A program made the position numbers and the translations under genes. Shown piece after piece: positions 24,358 to 36,924 of a DNA stretch of 64,000 nucleotides; positions within the stretch are counted from its first letter, which is position 1, and the number at the start of each line of letters is the position of its first letter. Where the stretch lies: contig NC_051124.1 in assembly GCF_014839805.1 (NCBI RefSeq), forward strand, positions 1,054,001-1,118,000, given 5' to 3'. The stretch is from Manduca sexta (taxonomy: Eukaryota > Arthropoda > Insecta > Lepidoptera > Sphingidae). Below the pieces are notes generated by a model, which saw only the letters and a list, made by a program, of their open reading frames with translations, had not been told where the DNA came from and did no database searches.

Positions 24358-27300
24358 GAACTCGAAATATAGTTTAAAGGAATTAATGAACGATATTAGT
24401 TACAAGAGAAAATCCTCTTCAATTAAGTAAATATTTTAAACATAATGATGCTATTATCGCTAATCAATTTTGAAGGACTAAACCGACTACAACCTGCCTC
24501 CATCATTTTGAATACAAATATTAAAAGAATCAGACGAAAAAGGAGTATTTATTACGCGGGTAGAAACCTCCAAAAAGGTTTCGTACAACTTGGCGGATAG
24601 TATTGTCGCTTCCGCGAAACAGACGAACGGAAGGTGCTTTTGTTATTTTATTATGTCTAGACAAAACTACACACGTTGTTGGTTCGGACCAGTTCAAAAC
24701 CGACAAGGTACAAATGGATACACTTACCGACCGGTCTGACCGTAGACACGCAAATGTACAAATACATTCCACTTTAAAATAACATTAAAGCTTACGAAGA
24801 TTGCAAAATGAAAATAGCCTTTTATATTATATAAATACATTATAGAAATTTAGACTTAATATTGTCTAAAATCTCAGGATGACAAGCGCAGTGCATACCT
24901 AGTGCTCTGTAGTTTACAGTTGTAGGTGCCGTTTATAAGGAATTTGCTATTATTTATTTGCGATCGTGATGTTTACTACAGTTAAACGGTTTAGTCGCAT
25001 AAAGCATAGTACGCTTTGGACCTAACATGTAATTCCTGGCATGTGGGAATGAATACAAAAAATATTTTTGTCCTGGCAGTTTAATTAAGAATGGTCTTAT
25101 ATTCCCCGTATATATTTGTAACTCGCCGCCCTCTTCGCTCGCTCGCATGTCCGCCGCCTGCGAGCAGCAGAGTGAAGCTCTTATATCGCTTTGTGTGAGC
25201 ACCGCTTGTCTTCTCTTTGATCGTTTTGCCTTACTTGTTTGTTTTAATCCACGCTTGCGTGTACTCAAAATCAAATACGAATGTAATAAATTCTTTATTG
25301 TTTTTGTTTTTAATGTGTTGAATTTATGATTTCTCATAATATAATATTCTGAAGTCGGAATGCACATGCTTACTGGGCCTTTATGACTCACCAAATAGTG
25401 GACTAGATTTGCGAGTTATTGCTCTGAAGGAAGTTAAATGCTTGGTCCAGATTAACATTTCGGGACTAAATCTTCATAGGTATTATAACTAATCATATTA
25501 TAAATTTGAAAATCTATAAAGTTATTACGAAAAATGATAGAAGTAAACATTGCGGCCGCCGAAAGGATTTTGATTAAATTATATACCTACACAGACCATG
25601 GCCTGTGTTAACATAGAGACTATTTGTTATCTCGGAAATGATCTATAATGTATATAACTGGGCACGAATATAAACGTTGTACGTTCGCATAAGTGTGCCA
25701 AAGCTGACTCACCGCTTGTAATAAACAACAATAAGAACCGACCCCTTTGTAACACTGAAAACCCACTTAAAGTGACGCTTCCAACTTTAATTGCCATCAC
25801 TACAAACCCCGATGCAATTCTCACTAAAAACGCGAACGTGTGTTTGTCCGTTCGCTATTTACGTAGGAACGGATAGACGTAATTTTTATGTAGCGATAGT
25901 ATATTTTTTAGGAGAGTGATGTGTGGTTACGTCAGAAAGTGCAATTTCTCCGGGAATTTTATTGCAGTAACATTTTTAAGCAGAAGAAGCCGCGATCAAA
26001 GCCAGTCTTATCCTCGCTACTTTCTGTCATTGTCCCCGTCAGAGGAAGCACGTATGCAATTAAACAGGATGATATAAAACGTCTAATTTGAACACACGAA
26101 GGCACGCCACGTGCGGCAGGGACGCGGGGGGCAGGGGAGGGGCGCGGTGTTGAATTTAATTAGACAAACAAAGAGGAATTCCCGTCGCCGTCTCGTCTCA
26201 TTATTTCGTGTGATAATGCAATTTCCAAATAACCATCTAAATTAGTAGACCGTTATTAGGCACGTTGATACGCCCCGCTGTCATACTCGGTGCGATTTTC
26301 TACGGTTATATTTTTTGCAATTTTACTTTTATGTTTGTGTTTAATTGTTAGTTATGATTTTGAACGAGTTATGACATATTTTTGTAGGATCATATTTTCT
26401 CATAACTGTATGGTACGTAAAACGCACTCTCTTTTAAGTAACACAGATGTATCCTTATCAAGATATTAATGGCAACAATACGCTGCTCTCTCGGTTACAA
26501 CGCAATATCTCATTCAGCTGCTAATCGTTCACACGGGAGTCCATCGCACACAGTTAATCGCCTATTACTTATGGTTTAGTTCACTCCTCATTCACGCTCA
26601 TTCACTCATTCGTTGATAGTCTATCGTTCTGAAGTTAAACAATGCTATTCTCTTAAATGCAAATGCCTTCCAATCTGTTAGCTTTGACCACACACAGCCG
26701 AGCCGGGTTGGCGTGAGTGGGGAAATATTATGAGGAACAAAGATAATTAATTTAAGGCTTTATATTACGATAGTTAGGGGGTGGAGGCGATATTCACTTT
26801 TGCAAGCTTTTGTACGTCCCGTGTTGGGATGGCGCATAAATCGAACCAAGTTCTAATCCCAGGCAATTCAGATGTGTTTTTGCATCACGAAACTCAAAAA
26901 ATGTTTAAACTATCTGAAAATCAAGATACAAAATATACCTCACTTTCACAAAAAATTACGAACAGTTTTGAACTAGAGTTGTACGTCATAGTTAACGTCC
27001 CGTTTCCCGGTCTCCACACGCCCGTGTGTCCTTAATCGTCCGTGTCTACGAACATCACACAATTTTCCGTTCTCGCGTGATATTCCGGTTCTTTCTGATG
27101 GGTGTAACAATGGCGGCTCGTTAGCGGCTCGGCGGCGGTCAGACGGGCGGAAAAATGTATCTGGGTGCAATCTCCGGCCGCTAGCCTTTGTTCTACAGGG
27201 ATATCGTTCCGCAGTACACTTGAGTCAGTATTGCAAGAACTTGAGGGTTTAAACACATGTTTTGACTCAGTTTGATGAAAGAAAGTCGCGCGCTAATATA

Positions 27301-29100
27301 AATTGCTTCTAATGATGCAACTCATATTATCGCGATAGTATTCGTCATCGTTAAAGCAAACAATTAGCCGTGTCGTTAGCAAGTTCCTGGGGCAGCCTAT
27401 GTACATCCGGTTCCAAAATGCTGGCATCATTCTTTCGACTGTCGAGTCCCCACTCCACCTACCATCCTGTTTGGTGGAGTCACTTTGCCGTGCATGTATC
27501 TAAAAAAAGATACAGAATTCCAAAGAAAAGTAAATGAAATTCGAAAGTAAAATATAGGTCTAATAATTTCGATTCTGCGATGAGCTTCATAGCAAGCTTA
27601 CAAGTTATAGTATCTTTATATTTTCTAGGAATACTATACTCATAACTACTCCGTTTATTACACCCGAAATTAAAGACTATTTAAAATTCTAAAAGACTAA
27701 ATTTACTGCATCCTCTATTTACTAACGCTGTCATTCTTGAAAGCGCTTTGGGCCGGTTTTCCGGCGGCCCGTCCCGTCAAAGCCGTGCGCCTTTGTCACC
27801 GAGAGCCCCGCCCGCTACAATCGCCATGAAGTTAATATGCCTTTGTCCACCTGAGGGCCGATTTATGCACAAAAAGAACGTATATCAAAGCCTATAGGTG
27901 CCGTTCCAAACTCATGCCTAAAAGATTGTTGACTTTTAAAACATGCATCAATTTCATGAAGATTGAAATTGTTATTGTGAATAAAAATTTGAAAATGGAA
28001 TTGAAAAAGCTTTATCCGAACAAATATTTAATCTAATTCTGAAGGTTCTGATATTGGTGACGGGTCTAAAGAAACGTATTAATTAACGTCTTGATTGAAA
28101 TTGATTGACGCATTATTGTGTAGCGTATATTTTTTCGAAATGTTAGTCTTCTATAGAACGTAAAACCCATAAAAATTGCTTTCTGTACTTTTTTTTGTAA
28201 CAAACGATATCATATCCGCAGATATTTTATGCACTTAAGAGTGACTGTCTCATTAATTCCACACTGCCCTTAATTAGAAAGCAATCCTGTCAAATTTAGA
28301 ATTCTTCAAATCAAGCACACTACACTGAAAGTTGAAATTAATCGGCAACAACATAGAGTTTAGGTATTTTACTTCCGTTTCCTTGGTAGAAAAATTTTCC
28401 AGTTAAATCATAAAAGCCGAGTGAAACTATTAAATGAAATGCTGCAAGTTGTTGGTGCCGGTGCGGTACTGTGTCCTACTGACGGTAGGGCTGGCACGTG
28501 CTAGGGTGGTTAATAAATACTTCGTTTTATAGCGTTTTTAAATTGTATCGTATCACCGCCAATGAAGTATAATTGTGAGATTGGAATCTTAGAGCAAGGG
28601 GGAGCCGAAGGAAAGATTTAAGTACGTTTAATTATATGTATTAATATTATGTTAAATTAGTTAAATAGAAAAATGTGTCTACACTTAATCTTCTTAGAGT
28701 AGGTTATACGAAGAATATTATCATTATTTTATAAATGCTTTACCTTTGTAAAATATGAAATCTTTTTAAACCACAAACTATTATAAGTGACAACCTTACA
28801 CGGGAGCGGTGTGTGGCTTCTGTCGGCAGTGTCGACCTGCACTCTCGCACTGGCGCGTGTCAGACGCGGGCCGTGATGAAACACGACGTTTTAAACGCCG
28901 CCGCACCGCACACGTCACGCGCTCGCTCTCTGTTATCGCTCAAATTTTACTTGAGTTTAATCGCAGAGTTGCTTTACTTTAAATTGTATGTGTTTTTCGC
29001 ATGCTCTTAGTACAAGAACATTAGGTATATTGATATTACTCACTAGTCAGAGAAATAGCCTAAAACATTTAGCTATAACTGTTTAGTAAACGTGGTCTTA
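24358..29100. other. Gene-free stretch with scattered GC-rich islands
   Basis: No supported exon. GC-richer patches lie at about 23,800-23,945 (just upstream), 26,100-26,200, 27,020-27,185, 27,750-27,830 and 28,800-28,930. A 146-codon minus-strand frame (24,954-25,394) is about what chance gives in 64 kb and has no recognisable motif. Confidence 0.45.
26119..26142 (+). other. G-quadruplex motif
   Basis: Four G-runs of at least three (GGG, GGGGGG, GGGG, GGGG) are separated by loops of one to four bases inside a GC-rich patch. This satisfies the usual G3+ N1-7 rule on the plus strand. Confidence 0.6.
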
Positions 29101-29107
29101 CTGTTAA

Positions 29108-29275
29108 CCCTTGAAGCATCTGAATGTTTGCCGGCAAACATGACAGCTACATGACATTTACGTGTGTCACGGGAATATAACCTTATTTATTTATTTATAT
29201 ACTACATAATAAGGTGACACGTGTAATGTCTGTCTGCTGTCATGTCTGCCGGCAAACATTCAGATGCTTCAAGGG
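29108..29275. mobile_element. piggyBac-like MITE with near-perfect palindromic arms
   Basis: The arms start CCCTTGAAGCATCTGAATG and continue through TTTGCCGGCAAACATGAC; the right arm is their reverse complement with very few changes. The centre is AT-rich. The left flank is TTAA (29,104-29,107) and the right flank TTCA (29,276-29,279), which fits a TTAA target duplication with one mutation. CCC/GGG termini and TTAA are piggyBac traits. A related, reversed copy is at about 53,540-53,675. Confidence 0.8.
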
Positions 29276-29508
29276 TTCAGCTTGTTACATTGTAAAAATG
29301 CACACGTTTTTCATTATTAATAAAATTCTCTCGTAAACCGATGAATTAACAAAACACTAGGCACTATACCGTACAAGGAATCACATAATTACACGAGGGG
29401 TGTATATAAAAAAAGTAATTTTAATTATCGCCGGTGCGAAACCTCAATTACTCAACATAGTTACAGTAACAATTTTTCAAAATACAACTTCAGAGGTTGT
29501 CGCGCGTC

Positions 29509-29555
29509 GGCGGGTGGTGCGGGGCGGTGCGGGGCGCGGCGGGCGGTGCGGGGAG
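29509..29555 (+). other. G-quadruplex motif with internal GGTGCGGGG repeats
   Basis: Repeated GGTGCGGGG words give at least four G-runs of three or more with short loops on the plus strand. It sits in a GC-rich island within AT-rich DNA. Confidence 0.55.
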
Positions 29556-29699
29556 CGCGGTCGGCGTTGCTTGAATATTACCGCGGTATTACGTTACGTT
29601 TCCATTGTCTCGAAGGCATTGTCGCGCTCTCAATGCACTGCTAATGTAATGGAACCCTCGTGCCCGGGACTCCGGGGACTCCGGGATTAACTACTTCCC

Positions 29700-32600
29700 A
29701 GGATTGCGGCGTTAAATATGACGCTTTTTATAATCAATGGGAAAGTGGGTTAAGTCAAAGGTAGGTTATTAATAGTTTTGCTCTCTTAAGTTATTGCAGT
29801 GATGAGGTCTAAATATTATAGAATACATTAAAAAGTTCTGAATTAGATATTATATTAATTTAGATCAATCAATATATTGTTTGTACACAATCTTTTCTCT
29901 ATTTGTAATGTTCTTATTTCAGACAATAATTTAGTTAGTGGCTGCAGTTTCCAAGGATAAAGTAATTCCTATTAGTTTAGGAATCCCCACAAACCTTCTA
30001 CGTAGTTTCAAAGATTACCGGTAAAAAGCCCTTAAGCTTTATACAATAGAGGAGAGAAATGAGTATTTCATTAAGTTTTTGAACGAACACATGTCTACTC
30101 TCTATGCCACGTCTTCGCAACGTATGTAAATTAATAACACAATGCAATCCCGTTCTGTACTAGAGGACACCGAGTAAAAAGTTCTCGCGCCCGCTCGGAG
30201 TTTAGGGTTAGCAACTTACTAAAAATAATATCTGCGATTCTAACTAAAATGATGATATTTCCACTCTTTTGGCTAACCCTCGATTTAAAAAAGAGTTCCG
30301 TAATCATTGAATGTAAAATTACAAGCGTTATTCAAAGCCATGTAATTCAAACTTATGGATGGGTAGTGCATTTGTTCATGGGCAATTGTGATGCTTATTA
30401 TAAGAATTTACCGTCCTGATAAACATCGTCATATAGTTGTATGAAAAACCTATGAAATATAGCATCTTTATCAGTATTTACCAGTGGTGAAAAGTGAAAT
30501 TGTTGAAAAGGTAACCCGAGGCAAAAAAATCCTTAGGTTAATGCCTCAGTTTAACATAAAAACTTTAACTAAGACAAACGTAAATTAACCTAAAAGGGAA
30601 GCCGGTAGGAATCGAGTTGTATTGACGCTTCGCCACCGGTATTTACATAACAATCTCACGAAAGTTCTTATCCAGTAAATGAACAATTTCATTAATATAG
30701 ATGATGGTCAAAGGAAAGCCTGAGCCAATATAGCGGTACTTGATATGAAGTACAATCTTGTATAACGATGCATCACATAAAATAATTATTAATTAGTACA
30801 AATATTTACGTCTTCTCCTTTTAAGTCTCCTTTGTTGTAGCGAAATGTGTGTTTCACGCTTCTGCCTACCCTTGAAAAGCGGCAAAAGCTTGTATGCACA
30901 TTTTCATTTTTTTTCCTTAATATTTTTGTCAAGACGCAGCTCTACCCCTGAGACAGTTCGCGCGGCGACTCCGCAACGCCAGTACTTAAAATTTTGACAC
31001 TAAATATCACAAACATCCTTTTATTTCACTTCGCTTTGAAACAATGGTCCTGCTTTGTTTTACATATTTCGTTTCTCTCTGTGAGAACGAAAAGAAGATA
31101 TTAAAGTTTACTACCAGTGTCTTGAAAAGAATATAAACAGTAGGGAAGAAAGAATTATATTTGGTATATGCCGACAATAGATGCCACATTATAGGCTACC
31201 CCGTAAATATGGCATCTATCATTGCTGACAAAGTTTTGTGCATCTACTTCTGCCTACCCCTGAAAATGAAATAGGTGTGACTTGTACTAAGTGTCAAACT
31301 TCACGGGAATGGCTCCGCTATCTCACAGAAAACCGGCATGTACCACTCCTTTCCCTTTTACCAACCAGATTACTATAAAATCTTCCCCCTTCACGATCTT
31401 CTTTTTTGCCCTTTATAACACAGGTCAACAACAAACTTTTTCGTTTATGTCACTGAGTGTTGTCGACCATAGTGACCTTTCAACATCATATTACCTACCT
31501 ACCAGTTTGTTATAAGATAGTTTCCGAACAAACGCCCCCCGAATTTCATCACGAAATAATTAATTTCACATCTCGCGCCTTTATTGTCTCGTTATATGAA
31601 ACGACAAGGATATGTGTTATTAATAACATAACGATAATTTTGTTACAGGAAACTATACGACAGTAGAACGGAGTGCGTATTTATTCGGGTAAGGTTTAGG
31701 AATTACAAAATATTTCCCGAGGTTTTGGCCTTAAATATCAAATGCTTTATAGGTTTTATGCCATTTTAAACAAAAATGTATATTTTAATTCGTAAAGAAA
31801 AGTCCATGTATCCATTTTTAAGCACATAACATGTGCGAAGAAATGTAAATTTTGCATAATTCAAGTTACTATGGTGAAGTGCAGAAAAATAAAATAAATA
31901 TATAATATTAGTTACAAATATATTAAATTACGACAGAACTTTGACAATTGGACGACCACTAGTATTTATAAATTGACCGCACAAACATCAACATAGTCAT
32001 AAACATTTTTTTTATTTGTTTATAAAAGACATAAAACAGTACATAATCAAAATTATCAATCAAAAGATTTTCAATTATTAATATTATATCTAGATTGTCT
32101 ACCTTTTTATGCCCTAATTAAGTTTAACATACAAAACATTGGGTATCGCGAACTGCAAAGAACTTCCAAAACCTAGACTTGAAACATTTACATAAACATT
32201 TGTCTGCGGTCTCCGAGCCTCCCGCATACAAAGTCCCCGCTACACCACGGTATGTCAAAATCCATACCTTCTATGATACAATGTGAGTGCGGCAACCCTG
32301 TAATTAAGTGCGGGGTCGCATCCCTATCAAACGCTCGTTTGTTCCCGGCAGCGGCGCATCCATCATATCCGCTCTCATGAATATGTACCGTGCATGAAGC
32401 TGGAATATATTTTGGCTCTAATTGGTCTATCGCCTCATTGGTCTAGTAATTTGTTGGTCTTGAACTCTATTCTTAGGCAGTCCAAATTTGGATATTATTA
32501 GATTAAAAACCCGTATTCGTTTCTTGGGGTTTAGATCTTTGTCTGTTAGGTGACTCTCTCACAGCCCATTTGATACACAGTATAATGGACTTATCAATGA

Positions 32601-32960
32601 CCCCAAATAAACTCTATGTAAAGGCGTTAACTAATGCAATTCAGTTTTTTAAAGACGTAGTAAAAGTCTAAATTAACGAGCTAACTAGGTACTCCCGCGG
32701 GTACAAAAATTAGCACAGATTGCTCAGAGAGTAAATACAAGGGTTAAACTAGGTTAAGAACATTTTCAACAAATACTAAACCGGGTCATGAATGAAGCGG
32801 AAAAAGTCTCTCCGCGTAAAGCTGCGTGTACACTAGACATGTCACTAGCAGATCATAGATTACGGCGCAGACGCTCATGGAACGAGTCTTTATTAAAAAA
32901 AATAGATATTGTTAGTGTTAAATTAGGAATTGCATTCGAGACAGGATCGCAGTGATAACG
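29700..32960. other. No recognised gene
   Basis: AT-rich sequence without supported exons. The stretch 32,205-32,385 is GC-richer and lacks long open frames. No inverted repeats or tRNA-like elements were recognised. Confidence 0.45.
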
Positions 32961-32967
32961 CGGAACA

Positions 32968-33249
32968 TTTTTTTTGTTTCAATAAGATTTTATTAACTTG
33001 CTTTACAAATTATCATGATCTCTAATCACTATCTCATTGTGAAGGCTCAAAAGGCTCACGTAAAGACTTGACATAAACATAACTCCATGACGATTTGTAT
33101 TTGTCTAATAACTTGTTAATATTATATGTATCCATTTGAGCACCTCGGGTATTCCCTAATCGAGATTCCTCGCCACTAGCCTGACTCTCTTCAATGGTCT
33201 GAAGCTGGTTAACCCGAGCCTCCTCACTCCTAGGCTGCTCGACCTCATC
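32968..33249 (-). CDS. Candidate 3'-terminal coding fragment with stop, AATAAA and A-run
   Basis: On the minus strand a 71-codon frame runs from 33,249 to a TGA at 33,036-33,034. It begins next to an AAGCAG acceptor-like site. The product is hydrophilic, then ends with the word SSWSYVYVKSLREPFEPSQ. After the stop come AATAAA (32,994-32,989) and an eight-base A-run (32,975-32,968, T on plus). The closeness of AATAAA to an encoded A-run suggests a reverse-transcribed mRNA end: either a processed pseudogene tail or the 3' end of a non-LTR element. A genuine terminal exon of a host gene is the alternative. I do not recognise the protein. Confidence 0.35.
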
Positions 33250-34260
33250 TGCTTATCCTAAGGCTGACAATGAATACGCGACCTTACAGAAGCGCGAGTC
33301 GCGACACAAAGCAAACTTCGCGAGTGCATAGTCCTAGCCCGTAGTCGCAACGCTTGTGTATTAAATGTTTTACGAACCGGTTGTGTTTTGTTTTTTCAGC
33401 TGTAAAACAATCCGTATGCGTTCACTTGTACTGCGAGTACTCGGCACGGATGTAGGTTTTTTGTATGGAATTAAATTTTCATACAAAGCAGCCGATGTTG
33501 AGGGTTTTTATTTCCAACTGGAATCTTTTTTGCTACGTTTAGTTTATCAAATTTAATATTCTAACGTACCTTCTGAAAGTACAATGACTCTTTTATTTTA
33601 AAATGGTGTTTTCCTTGCGGACACTCGTGTTTAACGCTTACAATATTCTCATGATTACTATCGAACTACAAGATTCATTTGTGTTATTAGTAATATATCA
33701 CCAATTTTTTTTACCAAGTCGTAATTTCTCAAGAGTTTGAAATACGATTTACTGTATCTTTACTGTTTTCATTGGGTGTACTGTTTTCGCTGCCCACCCC
33801 TTAGGGATGTAGGCGTGAGTTTTAAAAGTTTAGTGACACGATGATATTAACTGGATCAGATCGTTTACTCAGCGCTGCACCGCGAGTCGCGACCGAGCGG
33901 GGCCGCCGGGACCTCTACTTACTGAACACTTTGTGGACTTTACAATTCTATAACTTCTGTATAATATACTTGGTTAGTGGATCCGTTTATCATATTAACT
34001 TATAAAACTATATTTAAGAAAGTGACTTCATTGTATAAAATTGTTTAAGAGTTAGGAGTATTATAATAACCTACCTAGCGCTCAACGACTATTTAACATT
34101 AGAGATATTAGGATTCCACGTGTATGAAGTCACTGAGCATACCTTCGTTAAAGAGTACTGAACTAAAGAAAACAAATTGTGAACGCTCACCACATTCAAA
34201 AGTATTTTATCCAGAAATTTAGATACCACCATCCAGTAAGACAGGTACATTGGTAATCGG

Positions 34261-34303
34261 AAAGAGACTCATCTCTGAGAAATGCTCAGAGATGAGTCCC
34301 TTT
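34261..34303. repeat. Hairpin: 19-bp arms with one mismatch, 5-base loop
   Basis: The arm GACTCATCTCTGAG (34,266-34,279) is followed by AAATG and its exact reverse complement (34,285-34,298). Four further outer pairs form around a single mismatch. It is isolated, with no relation to a recognised transposon end. Confidence 0.75.
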
Positions 34304-35720
34304 GACTATACCTTGACTCAACAGCTCTAATTGGTCGAAATTGTGTTTAGACAAAATTGTAGTTTGCCACCAAGTACGATGTAGTACATTATATTCTTAG
34401 TTTTCTAGAAAAGCTATAATGTTCTACTTACATTTTTCAGCCTAAGGAAAATAAAGTTTTAAACGTGCTTTAAGCTCCTATCAGTCTTGGAAGACTGTTA
34501 CCCATTAACGAATGTATTTAGGTGGAATATTTTTGTGATTTAGCGCCGTTAGCGTCGCTATCGGATGATGTATCTAAACTGACCATCGCATTACGTCGCG
34601 AGTAATCTGCCGCTGGCTCGCTCCCAACCTATCTCGGATCAACATGTGCTTCACCTAATCTGCTCGGTTAGGTCATCGCTATCTGCGTGGCAGACTACTT
34701 TAATGCTCATAGATAGGGTAAATGGCTTAGCAATATGTTTGTATCACTACCCATTATAATAAGTGTATAAGTGTAAGTACTTAATTACTGCTAACACCTT
34801 CGAGTGTACTAAAAGTGAAACGAAAATGACTATGACTTGCAACTGGCCACATCTATACAAATTACAAGGCGTCGCCCCTGATAGCTGACAGTGCAGCCAT
34901 TAGAGAAAGACGTTCAAAGAACATCCGGTAATCCGGAACGAGGGGTAGCCGATGACACGCTCGCTAATAAAGTGACAAATAGTGGTGCTCAGTGCGTATC
35001 CGCTCGGCGAACAATGGCGCGCGCGTCATGCGACATAATTACACTCACTCGCGCAAAAACGTCGCGCGCCGCCTGACGCCTCACCGCGCCGCCACCTCTG
35101 TCGACTACGCGTTGTCGCCGATGACTCATGAGTCAGCTGTTCGTACGTTGATACACACTGCCGACAAGGTCGAGCAACGTTAATTGTTAACGGCAGTGTA
35201 TTAAGGTTTTAATTAAATTTTGTGATTCCTGCATAATTAAGCATGAGCAATTAATTATTGAGCTCGGGGATTAAGCCTACCAAGTATAGCACGCTGATTT
35301 CAATACAATAAAGCCATTTTATAAAATACCATTTCATTATTACATAATGAACATGAAAATTTTAATTTTATAGCCTTAAAACTAAAGCATGGGCTGGAAC
35401 CTACATGCAGAAAACTCGATGCATTGGCTGCGCTACTGCCTACACCATCAGGGATGAAAGGCACGACTATGTAATAAATAAAAAGAAATACAGATAAAAA
35501 TATAAAATTAATTCGAAATTTATATATTACGCATAACTGTAACTTTCAAGTCACGGTTATTTATACTCTAGAATCCGTTCATTCAAGCATTTAGAAGCAA
35601 TAAAAATCTGTACTAACACCCCGATACAAGCATGTTTGTCCACTCCCTAATAAAATAGTTGAGCAAACTACATCGGAGTGTGTGCACAGCTGTCGCTTGA
35701 GACAATGATCGCGCGTCACA

Positions 35721-35765
35721 GGGGCGGGGGTGTCGGGGGTATGGAGTGTGGGAGGGGGGGGGGGG
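35721..35765 (+). other. G-quadruplex motif with a 12-base G-run
   Basis: G-runs GGGG, GGGGG, GGGGG, GGG and a terminal run of twelve G occur within 45 bases on the plus strand, well beyond the minimum for a G-quadruplex. Confidence 0.7.
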
Positions 35766-36689
35766 TAGCTCAGCCGTGACGACCGCTAATGACGGCGGCG
35801 CACTTCTTATCGTATCGATAAAATACTAATCGAGACAGACTTGTTACACCAGATGGGGTCGAGATTAATTATATTCGTTCAGGGGTAAATTGAAATTACT
35901 GATCTACCATAATAAATTTATAATTTGACTAGGCCGTACACAGAAACTAGCTGGTGCAGACACACTGATGTCTATTCTGGTCGTTGACTAGCAATGTATG
36001 AGGACTATTGTGTTTCGTTGGTAAGAATAAAATATATTAGATATTTTCTCCTACACTGGCCTTGGTGGTAAATATATAATTTTTATATTATCTATTACGG
36101 AATAACAAGTGCATGGCACTGGTGTGAAATGTAACTGTTCATTCTGTTCACATCGGAAAGTGACCTTTACGTTCCATCTTTAAAATAAACCACGTGAAAG
36201 TTATCCTCCTTATAAATATTCACGTATTTTGAAACAACTGTGGTACGCCCACGACCGCGCTGATGAGACATCTACGTAATACCCTAAACTATAAAATAAA
36301 ATAGCTAGACTCCGTACATTTGTACAATTTACGCTAACAGAACCCGACTCACGGAATGATCGCATTACAAGCCGCACAAACAAAGCCCTGAAGCCCCATT
36401 TGGCATGCGTCCCTCGCTCTGCGCGGGAGTGTAATGCGGTTAACCAAATGTAATTACATTCATAACTGGAGACGGGTTCGCGTGACGGGCATGTACACGC
36501 TACAGATCATCTTACTCGTAATGAAATTCGTCATGCCTTAACATTAGGGAACCATAATTAGGGGATATATTTTTGTAGGCATAATTTTATTGATATAGTT
36601 ACATGAGGTCCTTGTACAGCCAATTGTTGTGGGTACTCTTACTACACGTCAGTCTTTCTTTATGTAAGTTTTTTTGTATGGGCACAGCG

Positions 36690-36920
36690 AAGTGAGCCTT
36701 CTGGACCTGATGGTAAGTGGAGTGGGGTCCAACAGAACGTCGACTGACATGAGATGATTACCCCTCGGTAGTCGACACAATTATGCCGGCCTGTTGGGAC
36801 AGCATAATACACAGGCTGATCCCGGACCGCGACACGTTTACGTGAGCCACTATAGCGGGTTTTAATATCTTGTGTACGGTGGTCGCTATCCTGGCTGATA
36901 TAAAATATATCCTACTACTA
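36690..36920 (+). repeat. Dispersed repeat family 2, copy 2
   Basis: It shares an ordered series of words with 6,705-6,960, including GATGGTAAGTGGAGTGG, GAGATGATTACCCCTCGG, CACAGGCTGATCCCGGA and TATAAAATATATCC. It is the better preserved copy and contains the ACATGAGATG word. Confidence 0.7.
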
Positions 36921-36924
36921 GCAA

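Larger units (their letters stand above)
33260..36685. other. Gene-free stretch
   Basis: No supported exon. GC-rich patches lie at 33,855-33,910 and 34,990-35,110; the latter has open frames on two overlapping phases but no splice context. A strong hairpin (34,261-34,303) and a G-quadruplex motif (35,721-35,765) are listed separately. Confidence 0.45.

Noticed and set aside
24954..25394. 146-codon minus-strand open frame
   Set aside because: Length is compatible with chance, no motif is recognisable, and no promoter or polyadenylation signal lies at suitable positions.
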